Counted from the stretch's first letter, positions 10,238 to 21,255 are shown. The stretch is DNA of 64,000 bases from Stenopsyche tienmushanensis (GCA_008973525.1 WACJ01000315.1:1-64000); one strand, 5' to 3'. Program-made: numbers and translations. Notes: generated by a model not told the origin, from the letters alone.

Positions 10238-11992
10238 GAGCAATATCGGCTCAAATCCATTAAAGTATTGGTCAATCGCCTCAACTATCAAATTAAAAGT
10301 CAAATCAACAAATTAAAAAATGAATCATGGAAAACTAAGCTCTCTAAATTAAGTCCCTCAGACAATTCCCTTTGGAAAGTTGTAAAAACCCTCAAAAATA
10401 AACCTAAAGAAATTCCCAGTTTAATTAATAATCAGATAAGTGCCGAGTCCGATAGAGATAAGGCCAACCTGTTAGCAAAAACCTTTAAATTAAATCACAA
10501 AATTTCAGAGAATATGAGTAACAATAAAACCATTAAAATAGTAGATAAAACGATTAGGGATTTCCAAAACAATTTAAATATAAAATCACATAAATTTAAA
10601 CTGATAACACCCATTGAAACTTTAAAAATAATTAGACAACTAAAAAGCAAGAAATCCCCAGGTTTCGACACTATAGACAATACAGTCATCAAAAATCTCC
10701 CATTTAAAATAATTATCCAGTTGACAAAAATATTTAATGCGTGTTTGAGCATGGGGTACTTCCCATCCACCTGGAAGTCGGCGAAAGTCATTCCATTGCC
10801 CAAACCAGGTAAAGATGCCAGCAACCCTATAAATTATCGCCCGATCAGTTTACTTTCTGCACTAAGCAAAATATTTGAAAAACTTATTCTAAATAGACTG
10901 GATGAACTTAGTATAAATGTTATTAATAATGAGCAATTCGGTTTTCGTAGGAATCACTCTACGGCTCATCAGCTGACCAGACTGACTGAACACATTACTA
11001 GAAACTTTAACATGAAGAGAAGTACCGGTATGGTACTTCTCGACATCGAAAAGGCATTTGACTCTGTCTGGCACCGCGGTCTGATCCACAAAATGATATC
11101 CCTTAAGTTTCCTACTTACCTTATTAAAATGATCCAATCCTATCTGTACAAAAGATCATTTTCGGTAACCTTAAACAGAGCAACGTCAACTTCCCAGCCT
11201 GTCTCAGCGGGAGTTCCTCAGGGCAGTATTTTAGGGCCTCACCTGTTCAACATTTACTTACACGATCTACCGACACCGTCCCCATCAAACGTAGCACTCT
11301 ACGCCGACGACACGGCATATTATACCAGCTCTCGGAGCAACAAGCTAATAGTCGGAAACCTCCAACGATCGCTAAAAGCTGCATTTAAATATTTCGATCG
11401 TTGGAAACTCAAATTAAATAAAGAAAAAACCGAAGCTATCTTGTTCTCCGTGAAACGGAAAAATCTTCGAATTGACCCAATAGTCGTCGGGTCCAGCTCT
11501 ATCGAGTGGAAACCCCAAGTGAAATACTTGGGGGTGACTTTAGATAGAAGACTGAGGTGGGGAGCACAGGTGTCGGTGACTCGTGCCCGCGGATTAGCAG
11601 CTATGGGGGCGCTGCACTCCATATTTCGTCGGCGCAGTGCTCTCTCGGCCTCTAACAAATTTTTATTATACAAAACGCTGATTCGACCTACACTCACATA
11701 CGCCGCTCCCGTCTGGAGCAATATATGCAACACCAACTACAATAAACTTCAAATCGTACAAAACAAAGCCATAAAAATTGTTTTCAATACAATTCCATAC
11801 ACTAATCTTAAACGTTTTCACAATAAAATTAAGCTTCCTCTTATAAAGAATTTTTTTCATAAGCTAACACTCAATTTTTACTCAAAAATTCCAAATCACA
11901 CCAATCATCTCATATCTACACTCGGCGAATATACCACTCAAAACAATAATTTTAGATACGTTCACAAAATGCCTAAACATATTTTACTATAG
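10238..11992 (+). CDS. Jockey-like ORF2 C-terminal part: reverse transcriptase
   Basis: The frame is open from 10235 and is truncated by the insertion junction, so it has no native start codon. Counting from codon 10268, the reverse transcriptase runs from about residue 125 to 400. Motifs seen are: KSPGFDTIDN (about 129); RPISLLSALSKIFEKL (about 191); QFGFRRNHSTAHQL (223); LLDIEKAFDSVWH with catalytic Asp (257); AGVPQGSILGP (314); YADD with the Asp pair (345-348); and YLGVTLDRRLRW (420). The C-terminal part shows the family's RPTLTYAAPVW stretch (473). No zinc knuckle follows, as is usual for Jockey. No stop or frameshift occurs over the whole length. The endonuclease half is missing, so this copy cannot mobilise itself by the normal route. 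In the family the protein copies element RNA into a nicked chromosomal target. Confidence 0.93.
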   Translation, partial: EQYRLKSIKVLVNRLNYQIKSQINKLKNESWKTKLSKLSPSDNSLWKVVKTLKNKPKEIPSLINNQISAESDRDKANLLAKTFKLNHKISENMSNNKTIKIVDKTIRDFQNNLNIKSHKFKLITPIETLKIIRQLKSKKSPGFDTIDNTVIKNLPFKIIIQLTKIFNACLSMGYFPSTWKSAKVIPLPKPGKDASNPINYRPISLLSALSKIFEKLILNRLDELSINVINNEQFGFRRNHSTAHQLTRLTEHITRNFNMKRSTGMVLLDIEKAFDSVWHRGLIHKMISLKFPTYLIKMIQSYLYKRSFSVTLNRATSTSQPVSAGVPQGSILGPHLFNIYLHDLPTPSPSNVALYADDTAYYTSSRSNKLIVGNLQRSLKAAFKYFDRWKLKLNKEKTEAILFSVKRKNLRIDPIVVGSSSIEWKPQVKYLGVTLDRRLRWGAQVSVTRARGLAAMGALHSIFRRRSALSASNKFLLYKTLIRPTLTYAAPVWSNICNTNYNKLQIVQNKAIKIVFNTIPYTNLKRFHNKIKLPLIKNFFHKLTLNFYSKIPNHTNHLISTLGEYTTQNNNFRYVHKMPKHILL

Positions 11993-12292
11993 TTGATAGT
12001 CATGAATGCGCGACGTATGAAGGATATATGATTGATTGATTAAATTATTTATTTTGTTTAGTTTGTAAGATAGTTTTTTAAGGAATGTCGCAAAGGGGTT
12101 TTAAGTCTCCTATTTTTCCCCCTATATATATACAAAAATTAAATTAACTCTTATTATGTAAAATTTATTATAACTAAAATATTTACTTGTAATTAAGATA
12201 AGGATAGTAATCTAAGACTTAAATTGTTAATCCATTTTTATGTAATTGTGTATATTGATACACCATTTTACCTTGCTATATTATATTTATTG

Positions 12293-12298
12293 AATAAA
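12293..12298 (+). terminator. Polyadenylation signal of the Jockey element
   Basis: AATAAA sits 16 bp before the end of the element and just ahead of its A-rich tail, the expected place for the signal that ends the element's transcript. It could also act as a cryptic poly(A) site inside intron 1 of the host gene, because the element is in the sense direction. Confidence 0.7.
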
Positions 12299-12314
12299 GG
12301 TTTATAAATAAAAA

Positions 12315-12329
12315 TATCAGAAACTAACG
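12315..12329 (+). repeat. Right 15-bp target-site duplication of the Jockey element
   Basis: This is an exact copy of 10212-10226, directly after the A-rich 3' tail. It marks the 3' end of the element to the base, give or take shared A/T. Confidence 0.95.
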
Positions 12330-13993
12330 AATATACAAAATAAAATTTTAAAAAAAACTTGGTCTCCATTTAGGCCAATGTTTTGAGAGATATCATACAT
12401 TAGGTGTATCTCCGCGAGGACACACACATGTCCAAGCGGTCCGCCTTTTAGAACATGATCTGCATCCATGAACGACACTCCAAGATTGGGGAAAACCCAT
12501 GAGGAACTATGACAACTGTTAATCTTTTGATAAATACAGTCGCGTATTTGCGATTGAATTTCAGTGATTCACAAAGAGAATTCTTGCGCGTTAAGTTCGG
12601 AGTGAGATAGAAAAATATATTTTATTATATATTACACAAACACAGCTTCATCTTCGCGTTTTAAATTGATTTTATTTGGCAGTACAAATGTTCGTATACG
12701 TGTATGTACAAATCTATTAACATACATCTCCAGAATGAATTGAACCTTTATACACTTTGGAGAAACATCCGACCTGTTTATTTTATCAAAGCTACTATCA
12801 TTGAGTTTGGCAGTCATGAAGTGGAAAGTTGTCTTTTGTAGATAGTCTAAATTTATTTTTTCCTTTGAAGTAATTCAAGATGCGAACTCTTAAAGGCCTC
12901 GGATCGCCGAAAGAGGTAATCCGAGAGGGTCGTTTAATAGTTTTATTTGTTCCAATAGGTTTTCCATTGAACCCAAATTGAGGTTCTTTTCTTTAAGTGC
13001 GAATTCGAAAGTCGCTCCGACAAAGTATTTCCGAGTTTTTTTTGTTGAGAACATTGATTTAACTTCTTTTGATTATTATAGAGATGTCTTTATAGACCTT
13101 TCTATCCTATATACATCCAAATAATGTGTATATAGATATGTTCAATTGCGAATTTAATTCATTTGCATTCTATCAAAGTGCTGAACAATTAAAATGATAT
13201 TCCATTCCATTACGATGTCAAAAAAAGGGCAAACCGCTTGTTCAAAAAATAAAACTGGTTTGCAAAAATCAAACTGAAGCTACCAAAATAAAATGCTTCA
13301 TAGTAACGACGACCTGATTGAAAAATAAATGACTAATACGACCGGAAAATATTCGCATAAAAAGCATTTACAATGAAATATACAGCGGCGTAGTACTGTA
13401 GCTTTGTAATTTTCATATCAGACGATATTGCAAGTGCATATTTTATTATATTTTTTGAGTGATATATCCAACCTAAAATTATGCTAAACGAAATTAAATA
13501 TTAAAATGCTGCAGAATATCACAATTGACACAAATATTACAGTGCATTCGTGTCTATTATTTCGAATAATTCATATGGAGAGGCTTTTCAAAGTACTCAA
13601 ATATAATTTACATGCATTGAATATCCCAACAAGGGTCTAATATCACATATTACAGCAAATGCAAGTATCTGAATAAATCGTCAAAAAAGACTTATTTCAT
13701 TTAATCGAATACTGTTCGACCCAGTTTCGACGTTTTATCACTAAATTCATAATGCGGAACTTCGATCATTCATATAAGCGACTGTCTTATTATATTTCAA
13801 ACAAAGTTGCAATTTTTCCAATATTCAAAATGAATTTGTATGATACTTTTCAATCAATATATCAAAGCAATATTCTCATTTTGTCGATGAAGAATGGACT
13901 AAATTCGTTCTTGGATGGGATATATTAATACAACCCTAGAAATGGTTGAATCATCCCATCGCGATGCATCATAATTGAGATGCCGAATTAATA
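12330..13993. other. Intron 1, central part
   Basis: AT-rich. Only a short piece near 12630-12660 (acacaaacacagcttcatct) recurs elsewhere (16530). Confidence 0.5.
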
Positions 13994-14129
13994 TAGGGCG
14001 TATCACATGAACGTTCGGAATTCATAAATGAGAATTATAGCGCCCTAAATCTTACAAAACATTATTTATTCAATCAAAAACATCTTCATTGGCTTAAATA
14101 TTTTTTTGCCAATGAGAAATTAGATTAGA
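13994..14129 (+). mobile_element. Mariner family M1, left end, interrupted by an M2 mariner
   Basis: The terminal repeat TAGGGCGTATCACATGAACG plus TTCGGAATT starts at the TA at 13994. The subterminal sequence (attatttattcaatcaaaa) is shared with the copy at 27915. The copy is cut at 14130 by an M2 insertion. No matching right end was recognised beyond it. Confidence 0.6.
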
Positions 14130-14858
14130 TAAAGCGGAAAGAAATGTCATTTTTTTTTTGTCGTCTCTGTTGTTTGTCTTACTTTTTATTTTTTTTTAGC
14201 CATAGTAAAAATATCCAAGCCAGAAATTGATGACATTTGCGATCTTGTTTACTGTTTTTATTCGATAAAGGATTAAAAGCAAAAGAAGCTACCCACAGCA
14301 TCTGTGATACATTTGGCGATATAGTGAATATTCGAAAATGCCATAGATCCATTTTTAAAAGGATCATTACTGGGAATGAGAATTGGGTCCTCTACAACAG
14401 TCCGAAAAGGAAAAAACAGTGGCTTTCTTCAAATCAAGTACCCGTTTCTACCCCTCGACCGTCATTATCCTTGAAAAAGGTCCTCCTTTGTGTTTGGTGG
14501 GATTTTTTTATTGAATTATTAAAACCTGGCCAAACTGTCACAGCATATCTATACTGTGCACAATTAGAAAGCGAATCAAAAAGCGATCAGTGCTAGTTAA
14601 CAAGCTAATAAGAATATTACAGCATGATAGTGCAAGACCATACGCAGCAAGGATTATGCAGAACAAAATAAGGGAGCTGGATTTGGAAGTGCTTCAATAT
14701 TCACCATATTCTCCTAACGTGGCATTAAAAAGCTACTTAATGTGTGGAGGACAATTATAAGTAATATTTAAATTATTTAATGGAATAATATTGTATAACT
14801 TTTATTAAAATAATTTTTTTCTCCAAATAACCAAAAAATGACATTTCTTTCCGCTTTA
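14130..14858 (+). pseudogene. Mariner family M2 copy 1, internally deleted transposase
   Basis: The ends are perfect inverted repeats (aagcggaaagaaatgtcatt and its complement), flanked by TA at 14130-14131 and 14857-14858. Inside, the + strand encodes the N-terminal helix-turn-helix stretch FRKGLKAKEATHSICDTFGD. It then skips ahead to ITGNENWVLYNSPKRKKQWL and KKVLLCVWWDF. That order fits SETMAR-like mariners with the second half of the DNA-binding domain deleted. The first catalytic Asp is Asn (TGNEN for TGDEx). A later frame keeps the HDSARP motif with its Asp, but the SPDLAPSD motif is damaged (SPNVAL). The full family length is about 1.3 kb against 0.73 kb here. Dead copy. Confidence 0.85.
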
Positions 14859-15573
14859 CCATAAAATTCAAATTATTCATAAGTCATACTTAAAATGTTT
14901 AACCTTAAATTTATTAATAATTTCAATGATGCTATTAAAACGATTGTATAAATTAAAGGCGGTGAAGAGTGGTTCGTCATAGAAGTATCGCAATTGGGCT
15001 CGCTCTCTCTTCCCCTTTCCGAAAGATTTGAAATTTTAATGACTTTAACGAGCTTTAAGTTCGAATACTTAATAAATCTTCGCATAGTCATGAACTTTAA
15101 TAATTGTAACACAATGTAGAGATAATTTATTCATATATAGGCGTACGAATAGTTCTCGGAGAAGGTGTACACAATGCGAGCATATGTCTACGTCCCGAAA
15201 GTCTCGAATGAGTTTTATTCTATTATAACTTTGCGTAGGGATCGAAAGTAAAACAATTTGAAGAACTTGACGTTTTATTTCGAAAGCTCTCATTTGCTTC
15301 GGATGTTTCATTTTTCTAGGTCGATGGATACACTTTACTTTACACAAAGCGTTTCGTTTTCGTGACAGCTTTGTTTACAGTTCTTCCAACAATTGTCAAA
15401 CAAAAATCAATAAGAGCTTCTCTGCGTGCCGATATTTGAAATTCGAATCAAATGTGCAAGCTTTCCGAATTAATATTACTTTTTAAAAACGAAATAATGC
15501 CCTGTTATTTGTCTATAAGCTCGAAACTTAAAATTACAAGGAAATTCAAACATAAAACGTGCAATGATTTTTT
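14859..15573. other. Intron 1, right of the nested mariner
   Basis: No recognisable element or frame; the missing right end of the interrupted M1 copy was not seen. Confidence 0.5.
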
Positions 15574-15679
15574 TTAACCCTGTGAATACCGTGCGCACAA
15601 ATTTGTGCATTTCAATTTAAATTATATATATATATATAGAAATACATTTCTTGTGGTATTAATAATATACATGGGTTAA
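15574..15679 (+). mobile_element. TTAA-flanked MITE (piggyBac-like), family PB-1
   Basis: TTAA at 15574 and 15676 flank a 106-bp unit starting CCCTGTGAATACC and ending ACATGGG. This is the TTAA/CCC arrangement known for piggyBac. A 14-bp palindrome (GCACAAATTTGTGC, 15595-15608) lies just inside the left end. The centre is a short (TA)n run. No protein. Confidence 0.55.
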
Positions 15680-16028
15680 ACCCAGATTAATGTAAACTTA
15701 AATCAATTTTATAAGATGGTACTAGTACCGGTCTAATAATAAAATAATATGTGATCCGAGACAATTCCGCTTTGCTCGCTCGGTTTGATTCAGGTTAATG
15801 AGCACTTCCCGGAAGATAAGCAACCGTCCCTTATGAGCAAATATCTCCGACTGTAATATGTTCTGTTGTGGAAATGATCCTGATATGCACTTCCTGGTGT
15901 GCTTTCTTTCCTTTAATGTGTATCCATATCTGTTAAATTGATATTGCATGCACATTGGCTCCGATGGTGAATTTCATGCGAGTGAATTTGTAGCTACATT
16001 GAATTTAATCCATTTAATTTTTTGACAG

Positions 16029-16113
16029 GATGATAGCGTGGCTGGTCCTTCTGGACTCCAACTTCCGCTTTGTCCGGGCGGCCGATCCAACAACGACCCA
16101 AAACCGGAACCAG
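16029..16113 (+). CDS. Adenylyl cyclase exon B: short cytoplasmic linker
   Basis: This exon is 85 nt, with 28 codons plus one base. The acceptor is a T-rich tract ending in ttttttgacag and the donor is gtaaatg. It encodes DDSVAGPSGLQLPLCPGG and then RSNNDPKPEP, a Gly/Pro/Ser-rich soluble linker. It starts in phase 0, which matches exon A. The leftover G joins AG at the start of exon C to make Glu. Its GC content stands out sharply from the flanking AT-rich DNA, which supports a coding role. No domain is recognisable. An exon of this length could be alternatively included: skipping it would shift the frame by 1 nt, so a clean cassette event is not expected. Confidence 0.6.
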
Positions 16114-16309
16114 GTAAATGAACTTTTCTGCTTTGACATTTCAATCTATATTTCATTAGCGATTGGATTCAATTTAACACGTCGATGTCAAGCGAGACCA
16201 AAAATGTGAAATAAAGCTCTTTGAGCTTTCAAAATGTCCCTGAATATTTGCAGTGATGCCAATTACCAAATGTATCATTCATGATGGAGCGGGAGAATCT
16301 CCTGACCGC

Positions 16310-16560
16310 TTTTTGCTTCGGTGTATTGTCCAACACGGCCGCACTCGCACGCGGGTTCGTTATGCTATCGGACCGCGGTGATGCCAAATGGTGCGATAGA
16401 AGTGGTCGTGTGCTGATATAAATAAATACCGTCGTCTTAACTAATTTATTTTATTTATGGAAAGAGAGATTACATATATTAGCATTTTTTTCCTGTGGCC
16501 TCAAGACACTTAGCCGCTTCTACACTTTTAATATATTACACAAACACAGCTTGATCTTTT
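16310..16560 (+). repeat. LTR-like piece in cyclase intron 2
   Basis: GC-rich at first (acggccgcactcgcacgcgg), then gtcttaactaat and gaaagagagatta, similar to 56440-56500. It ends in acacaaacacagcttgatct, which also recurs near 12640. Weak family resemblance only. Confidence 0.3.
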
Positions 16561-16954
16561 AGCACAAAAAAATCAATAGGGTTCAGATTGGGAGGCAGCA
16601 AACACATTTCAATTACTTTTCAACACTTAAATACATAAAGGCCAAAGTAGTATTCACTACCGTGATAGCATTTAATATGTACGAATGTTATTTAGAAAGC
16701 TTAAATATTAGCAACCCCAATCAAAGACATCACATCTAAATTAAATATTCCAATCGCATTCATCAGCAAATACAACATCTTTCAAAATTGCAGCATCAAT
16801 CTTATGGTTGTATATCATGTTGCAGTGTGTTGGTTTTGCAGAATTTAGCTAAATAAATTAGGCCAAATGCACCTGATACATAAAATTTGAGAGCATATTG
16901 ATATTGAATACTCAAAATGTATCTGATATGCTGCAATCCATCAATTAATTTTGA

Positions 16955-17130
16955 TTAACCCTAGATGATATTTTCGAGTTACACTGCATAACGATGATTG
17001 ACGACGTTTACGTGCAGTTTGTACGCCTGGGTCACTAATTTGCTTATTTAGAAAGCTCGGGGACTTGCATACATGCCGAATGCGTCCCGAGTAGTCTGTG
17101 AGACTAATGTTTAGCGTTCTACGATTATAG
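16955..17130 (+). mobile_element. TTAA element, family PB-3
   Basis: TTAACCCTAGATGATATT at the left, and on the complement of the right end gtagaacgctaaacattag and tctcacagactac. Shared with 58495, 5012 and the mosaic blocks. It lies in cyclase intron 2, 162 bp before exon C. Confidence 0.4.
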
Positions 17131-17291
17131 TCCATTTTAATCGCTCAAAATATTTTGTTTGGATTCAACTGCAGATGCATGTTTCAAGACTTATATTTTA
17201 ATAGCTTTAATTAAAGTAATTGTCTGTGTGATGATTTACAAATACATACTAAATGTTTTCGACCAAAATGATGATTATCATTGTTTTGCAG

Positions 17292-17416
17292 AGAAAGAGC
17301 CAGAAACCGAAAGCTTGCTGGGAAAGAACAAAGGTGTGAATAAAGAAATGGAGAAGCCGTTCCTCTACCGCCATCTACATCGATTTATTACACTGCACCG
17401 ATTTGAAAACCTCCAA
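17292..17416 (+). CDS. Adenylyl cyclase exon C: charged segment before TM1
   Basis: This exon is 125 nt. The acceptor is ttgttttgcag and the donor is gtaagttt. After the split Glu codon the peptide is charged (KEPETESLLGKNKGVNKEME). It then becomes basic and aromatic (KPFLYRHLHRFITLHRFENLQ, split here as KPFLYRHLHR and FITLHRFENLQ) and ends in phase 0. In spliced order the last residues run straight into IEMLYQRY of exon D. That is where animal adenylyl cyclases carry a conserved juxtamembrane stretch just before TM1. The reading frame is also open for 44 codons upstream of the acceptor, so an alternative 5' start reading through this splice site is formally possible. The acceptor itself is strong and gives the frame that continues exon B. 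Confidence 0.7.
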
Positions 17417-17533
17417 GTAAGTTTTTTTCCCAATACTATTATTTTTTTTCGTCAAAGAACTATGTTATTTAAGAAAAATATTTATTTCGCAGTTTTTCTG
17501 GAAAAGCGTCGCATTTACTGTGCATTTTGCTAT

Positions 17534-17650
17534 TAGGGCGTATCACATGACCGTTCAAATTTCGTTGGCGTTCGAGTTAAAACGACATTTATTTAAATAA
17601 AATAATATTAATTAACTCAATTAATCTTTTGCTAACGAAAAACTAAATTA
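17534..17650 (+). mobile_element. Mariner family M1, left end
   Basis: It begins TAGGGCGTATCACATGACCG, 118 bp after the donor of cyclase exon C. The subterminal aaaacgacattta is shared with the copy at 27915. No transposase is visible and the right end was not identified. Confidence 0.55.
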
Positions 17651-18753
17651 TTCACTCCATTTTTATACAAAGATCTCGTAAATAAAACTATTTATCTGCG
17701 ATATACGTTATTGAATCTTCATGTGGTACTATGCAATATTTTTGTTATCAGCTGGAACAAATAAAGTACGATTTCGAGCGAATAAAAGCCAATTTAAAAA
17801 TCTCACACGGAAAAAATAATCGGTTAGAAATTCGAACTGTCCCTCTAAAAAGTTCTTTAGTCTTCCGAGCGTCGTAGTCGTAATAAGTCGATATTTCCCC
17901 AAGGACCGATCGAGGACCAGCTTTGAATTTCGTCCTTGGTCGATCGAAGTCGATCCTCGATTCTCTTGGCTCCAATAGAATTTGTGCAAATTTGGTTCGC
18001 TTTAGAATTTCGTCCTTATCTACCTAAAATAATCTGCCCTTGCAAAGCACACTTTCCAAATAAAAGTACCGAAAATCATCAACGTAATATTAGTTGCTAT
18101 TAAGCTGCCCATTTTTTAAAAATAATTTATATCGACATCTATCAAACAGGGGATGTTACTGAAAAAATCTAAAATGTGCCTGCACTGCGTGAGCTCTGAA
18201 TCCAATTATTGGTTGTAAAAATGAATTGTGTACAGCAATATTAGGGGTCGAAGATAATAGGTTAACCACAAAGAGCTACCGGCTCAACAGCCTGATCATC
18301 TGATGAAGATTATGTGGTCAAATTGAGACACATGGATGAAATTATCGATTACAAAATACCACCAGCTAACCACAAAGCGCTATGATATTAACACTGCATA
18401 GCTAAAAGCAATATGATGAAAAAAAACATTATGAATGTATAAAGAGAGAGACTGAACACAGTTTTGAGCTTTTAAAATCGTGCGTGTTCATATGGTAACG
18501 ATAAGCAGCATTGTCGCATCACTCAGTCTATTATATTTTCCCCCGAATTCCATATCATTTAACGCATCCATTACATTCTACATTCACGGATATATTAACC
18601 GTGATAATTGACCGGTTAATAAGTGATATTTATGAAGAAAAACAAATGTAATGTTTTATAATCAGATTTATTGATGTCTAATGTGAATTTATTATAAAAC
18701 ACAATATTAAACCCGAATAGATCGAATCTTCATCTCTACTGAAGTTTTTATAT
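17651..18753. other. Large intron, left part
   Basis: A direct repeat of taaccacaaag.gcta at 18262 and 18366; otherwise AT-rich, unassigned sequence. Confidence 0.4.
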
Positions 18754-18840
18754 TTAACCATATAAATACCGTTCGCACAGTTTTGTGCGTTTCATCACTT
18801 CAATTTTATACACAAATGAAACCCACGTTTATCTTTATTT
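18754..18840 (+). mobile_element. TTAA element end, family PB-1
   Basis: TTAACCATATAAATACCG, then the imperfect palindrome CGCACAGTTTTGTGCG at 18774-18789. The right end was not found. Confidence 0.4.
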
Positions 18841-19084
18841 TTACTCATATTTATTTATTAAAGATGTTATACACAGATGTCATCCATATTATATTCGATT
18901 AAAATATTATTATAATAGGGTACAAAACGTGCACAAAAGATGAAACTGTGTTTGTATAATATATAATAAAATAGGCAAGCTACTGATCTATTGGTTTCTT
19001 TACGCTTTAGTCTTTGCTTTTGTTTATGTTTACACACAAATAGTAAAATGTAGACACACAAACAATAAAGTCGAAGATAATTCC

Positions 19085-19266
19085 AGCAATAACCGACCTT
19101 TTCCCAGCGATGTTCAGTAACTTCGATACCCGATTTTGACTATTATTTAATCTCAGGTATAAAGTGATGAACCCATGTTTCATCCATGGTTATGAATTGA
19201 CGCAAAAATTCGGCTTTATTGCTGTAAAACATCGCCAAACACTCGATTTAAACATCCTCACGATAA
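19085..19266 (-). pseudogene. Mariner (M5 group) fragment
   Basis: The complement encodes MDETWVHHF-type sequence (atggatgaaacatgggttca), so the first catalytic Asp motif is kept, within similarity to the fragment at 29700-29830. It abuts the S repeat at 19268, and the same junction sequence (cctcacga) recurs at 50846, so the two form a composite unit. Confidence 0.6.
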
Positions 19267-19267
19267 G

Positions 19268-19745
19268 GGAATCTAATCCCAGGATCTCGAGATCCCGGGA
19301 CAGTTTTAGGTGCTCATGAATCCCGGGATTGGTAAACGTAATTCCGAAAAATTCAGGATAGAAATGTTTATCTAACAGAAATCGTACACCTCACCAGCAC
19401 GATGAAGATTACTACTCGAGACATTCTCGCCGAGATCTGGACGCTTGGAAACAGTGGCGTAACTGCTGATTGACAAGCTTAGGCGATGCCTATGGGCAGT
19501 AACTGTCTAATCTATGTATACATATATACAGTACATATCAAATTGTTATATTAACCTTTCCCTACCGGTGATGTATTTACTACACCTCGACTCTAATAAT
19601 GGGAATATCGATATGAAATGTAATAGATACGGGCTTCAGATTTTTTGTATTCTTCCGTAATATAATTACGAATCACATTAAAGTATATAAGTATTCGTCT
19701 GCAGCTACGGAAATAAATAATTTGTCAGGAAATCGGGATTTTCAA
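19268..19745 (-). repeat. Repeat family S, minus-strand copy
   Basis: About 480 bp, close to the complement of 44760-45232. Markers are taatattacggaggaat-like sequence, gtagtaaatacatcaccgg, cagtggcgtaactg and cccgggattgg. The cagtggcgta piece resembles some hAT-type transposon ends, but no target duplication was seen. Class unknown. Confidence 0.6.
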
Positions 19746-21084
19746 AATAATATATTATTTGTTTTATTTATATTATTTTGTCTCGTTTAAACTCTGTCAC
19801 CCAATATTCTACTACTATAAACGAAGGAATAGACTTCCTTAGATTAGAATCTAGCTCGGTTTTTTAGACAACATCCGCCATCTATACGTTAGATTAGATT
19901 AGGTTAGGTTCTGGATACTTCTGGAACTTCCCTCATAGCATATCAATGATATATGCGACGGAGACGGAGAGATAATAATCGATTTTTTTTTCTTTCTTGA
20001 TCAATTGCCGGTTGGTTAGTTTCACTTTTTGTAACATTCTGGTCAAATTACTGTATAGATAATTGTTAAAAAATCAAATCTTTAAAAGGCTTAACGTACA
20101 ATCCCATCTGACCAGTATCTCATACATTTTTCTATCGAATGCTTATGTTAAATGTGTTTTTTTTATCATATAATAAATGTCATATGAAAGTGCATTACTT
20201 AATAGACCACGTTTAAATTACATCGGCAAGTACTCCTACATTGTTCGTGCGTGGTCTTCAGACATGCTCATTGCTCCACCCTTGCTGCCCTTACTCCGCC
20301 ACTTTCTTCGTTGAAGGACTCCGGAAATCCTGGGAATATCTACACAATGCATCCGACCTACTTTAAGCCGGAAAATCTTCCAAAATTCATACGAAGGTCG
20401 TTTCGATTTCGGTCGAACAAATTCGGATATAAATAGGTGATACATTGCGCCATTAAATCATTTTAATATGAAGATATTCCGGCAACATATTGCGACACTT
20501 CATATCCTCGGGACCCTCATGAATAATGTCTTTATTTATCTGAATAATAAATTAGCGGGAATTTGTAAGCCCTCGGGGTCGCACGTACATTTCGTAGCCC
20601 GCGCTTATCAATCGTTCCCTTCGCGACGCTGAGGCGTTCGAGGGTTGACCCCAAATTTCCCTGCAAGAATATATATATATGGCAAACAGGAATTTAAGGA
20701 ACGAAATGATAAAATATCTGTGTTCATTGTCCGATTTCGAAAGCTTGAAATCGGAATTCAATAACTGATATTCCTCCCGGCTTGCACACGAGGACTTTTC
20801 CAGAATGCATTTTTTGGTATGCGCGCTATTTTTATTCCTGGGATTATTTGCAAGATATCAATCCCGGAAATTTTTCCCCGATAGGGAAGCGGTGGAATAG
20901 AACTATCCAATTTATTTTTTATTACATTTCGTTACATTACATCTGGCTAAAATTTTTGATCGACGATCGTCGAATAAAACTTAATTGATTCCGTGCAAAA
21001 TTTCGCTTTGAAATTTTCCTCTAAATCAGGCAATTCTATATAATAAACCTTCCCAGACTCTATATTTATAGTGCAGGGTATTTT
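19746..21084. other. Large intron with weak repeats
   Basis: 19800-19870 resembles 22840-22900 (ataaacgaag, taatctagctc). 19930-20150 resembles 24650-24780 (atgatatatgcgac). 20240-20660 is GC-richer without a supported frame. Confidence 0.4.
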
Positions 21085-21255
21085 GGATCGTTTAAAAATG
21101 CAAAATTAAAAAATCATTACTTGTCATCATTACTGGTCTTTCAATAAAGACCCTCAATTTGACGAACATGCTCTCAAATCGCTCGTGCAAAATGTCCATC
21201 GTGGCATGCATCGTAGTGCCGTCCTGTTGGAATCGTTTACATGTTTTTCAACGCT
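21085..21255 (-). pseudogene. Fragment of a mariner/IS630-type transposase (QQDG motif)
   Basis: The minus strand reads KRFQQDGTTMHATMDILHER, then FESMFVKL. It resembles the WFQQDGATCHTA..ETMDLLRERF region (second catalytic Asp) of a transposon group common in insects. The left border carries ggtctttcaataaagaccct, similar to the element end at 26336. Confidence 0.6.

Larger units (their letters stand above)
10227..12314 (+). mobile_element. Jockey-clade non-LTR retrotransposon, 5' truncated
   Basis: This element is 2088 bp between perfect 15-bp direct repeats. It holds the 3' part of ORF2 (reverse transcriptase and C-terminus), about 320 bp of 3' untranslated sequence, an AATAAA signal and a short A-rich tail (ataaataaaaa). 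The 5' untranslated region, ORF1 and the endonuclease domain are absent, which is the usual result of incomplete reverse transcription. Next to the left duplication, the first 9 nt (caaactaac) nearly repeat the end of the duplication, so they look like filler made during 5' joining. It lies in intron 1 of the cyclase gene, in the sense direction. The intact frame and perfect duplication indicate a recent insertion compared with everything else here. Confidence 0.95.

Noticed and set aside
17729..17989. Two overlapping minus-strand ORFs
   Set aside because: Both read the same DNA in different frames without motifs. The open length comes from a local cgatcg-rich patch.
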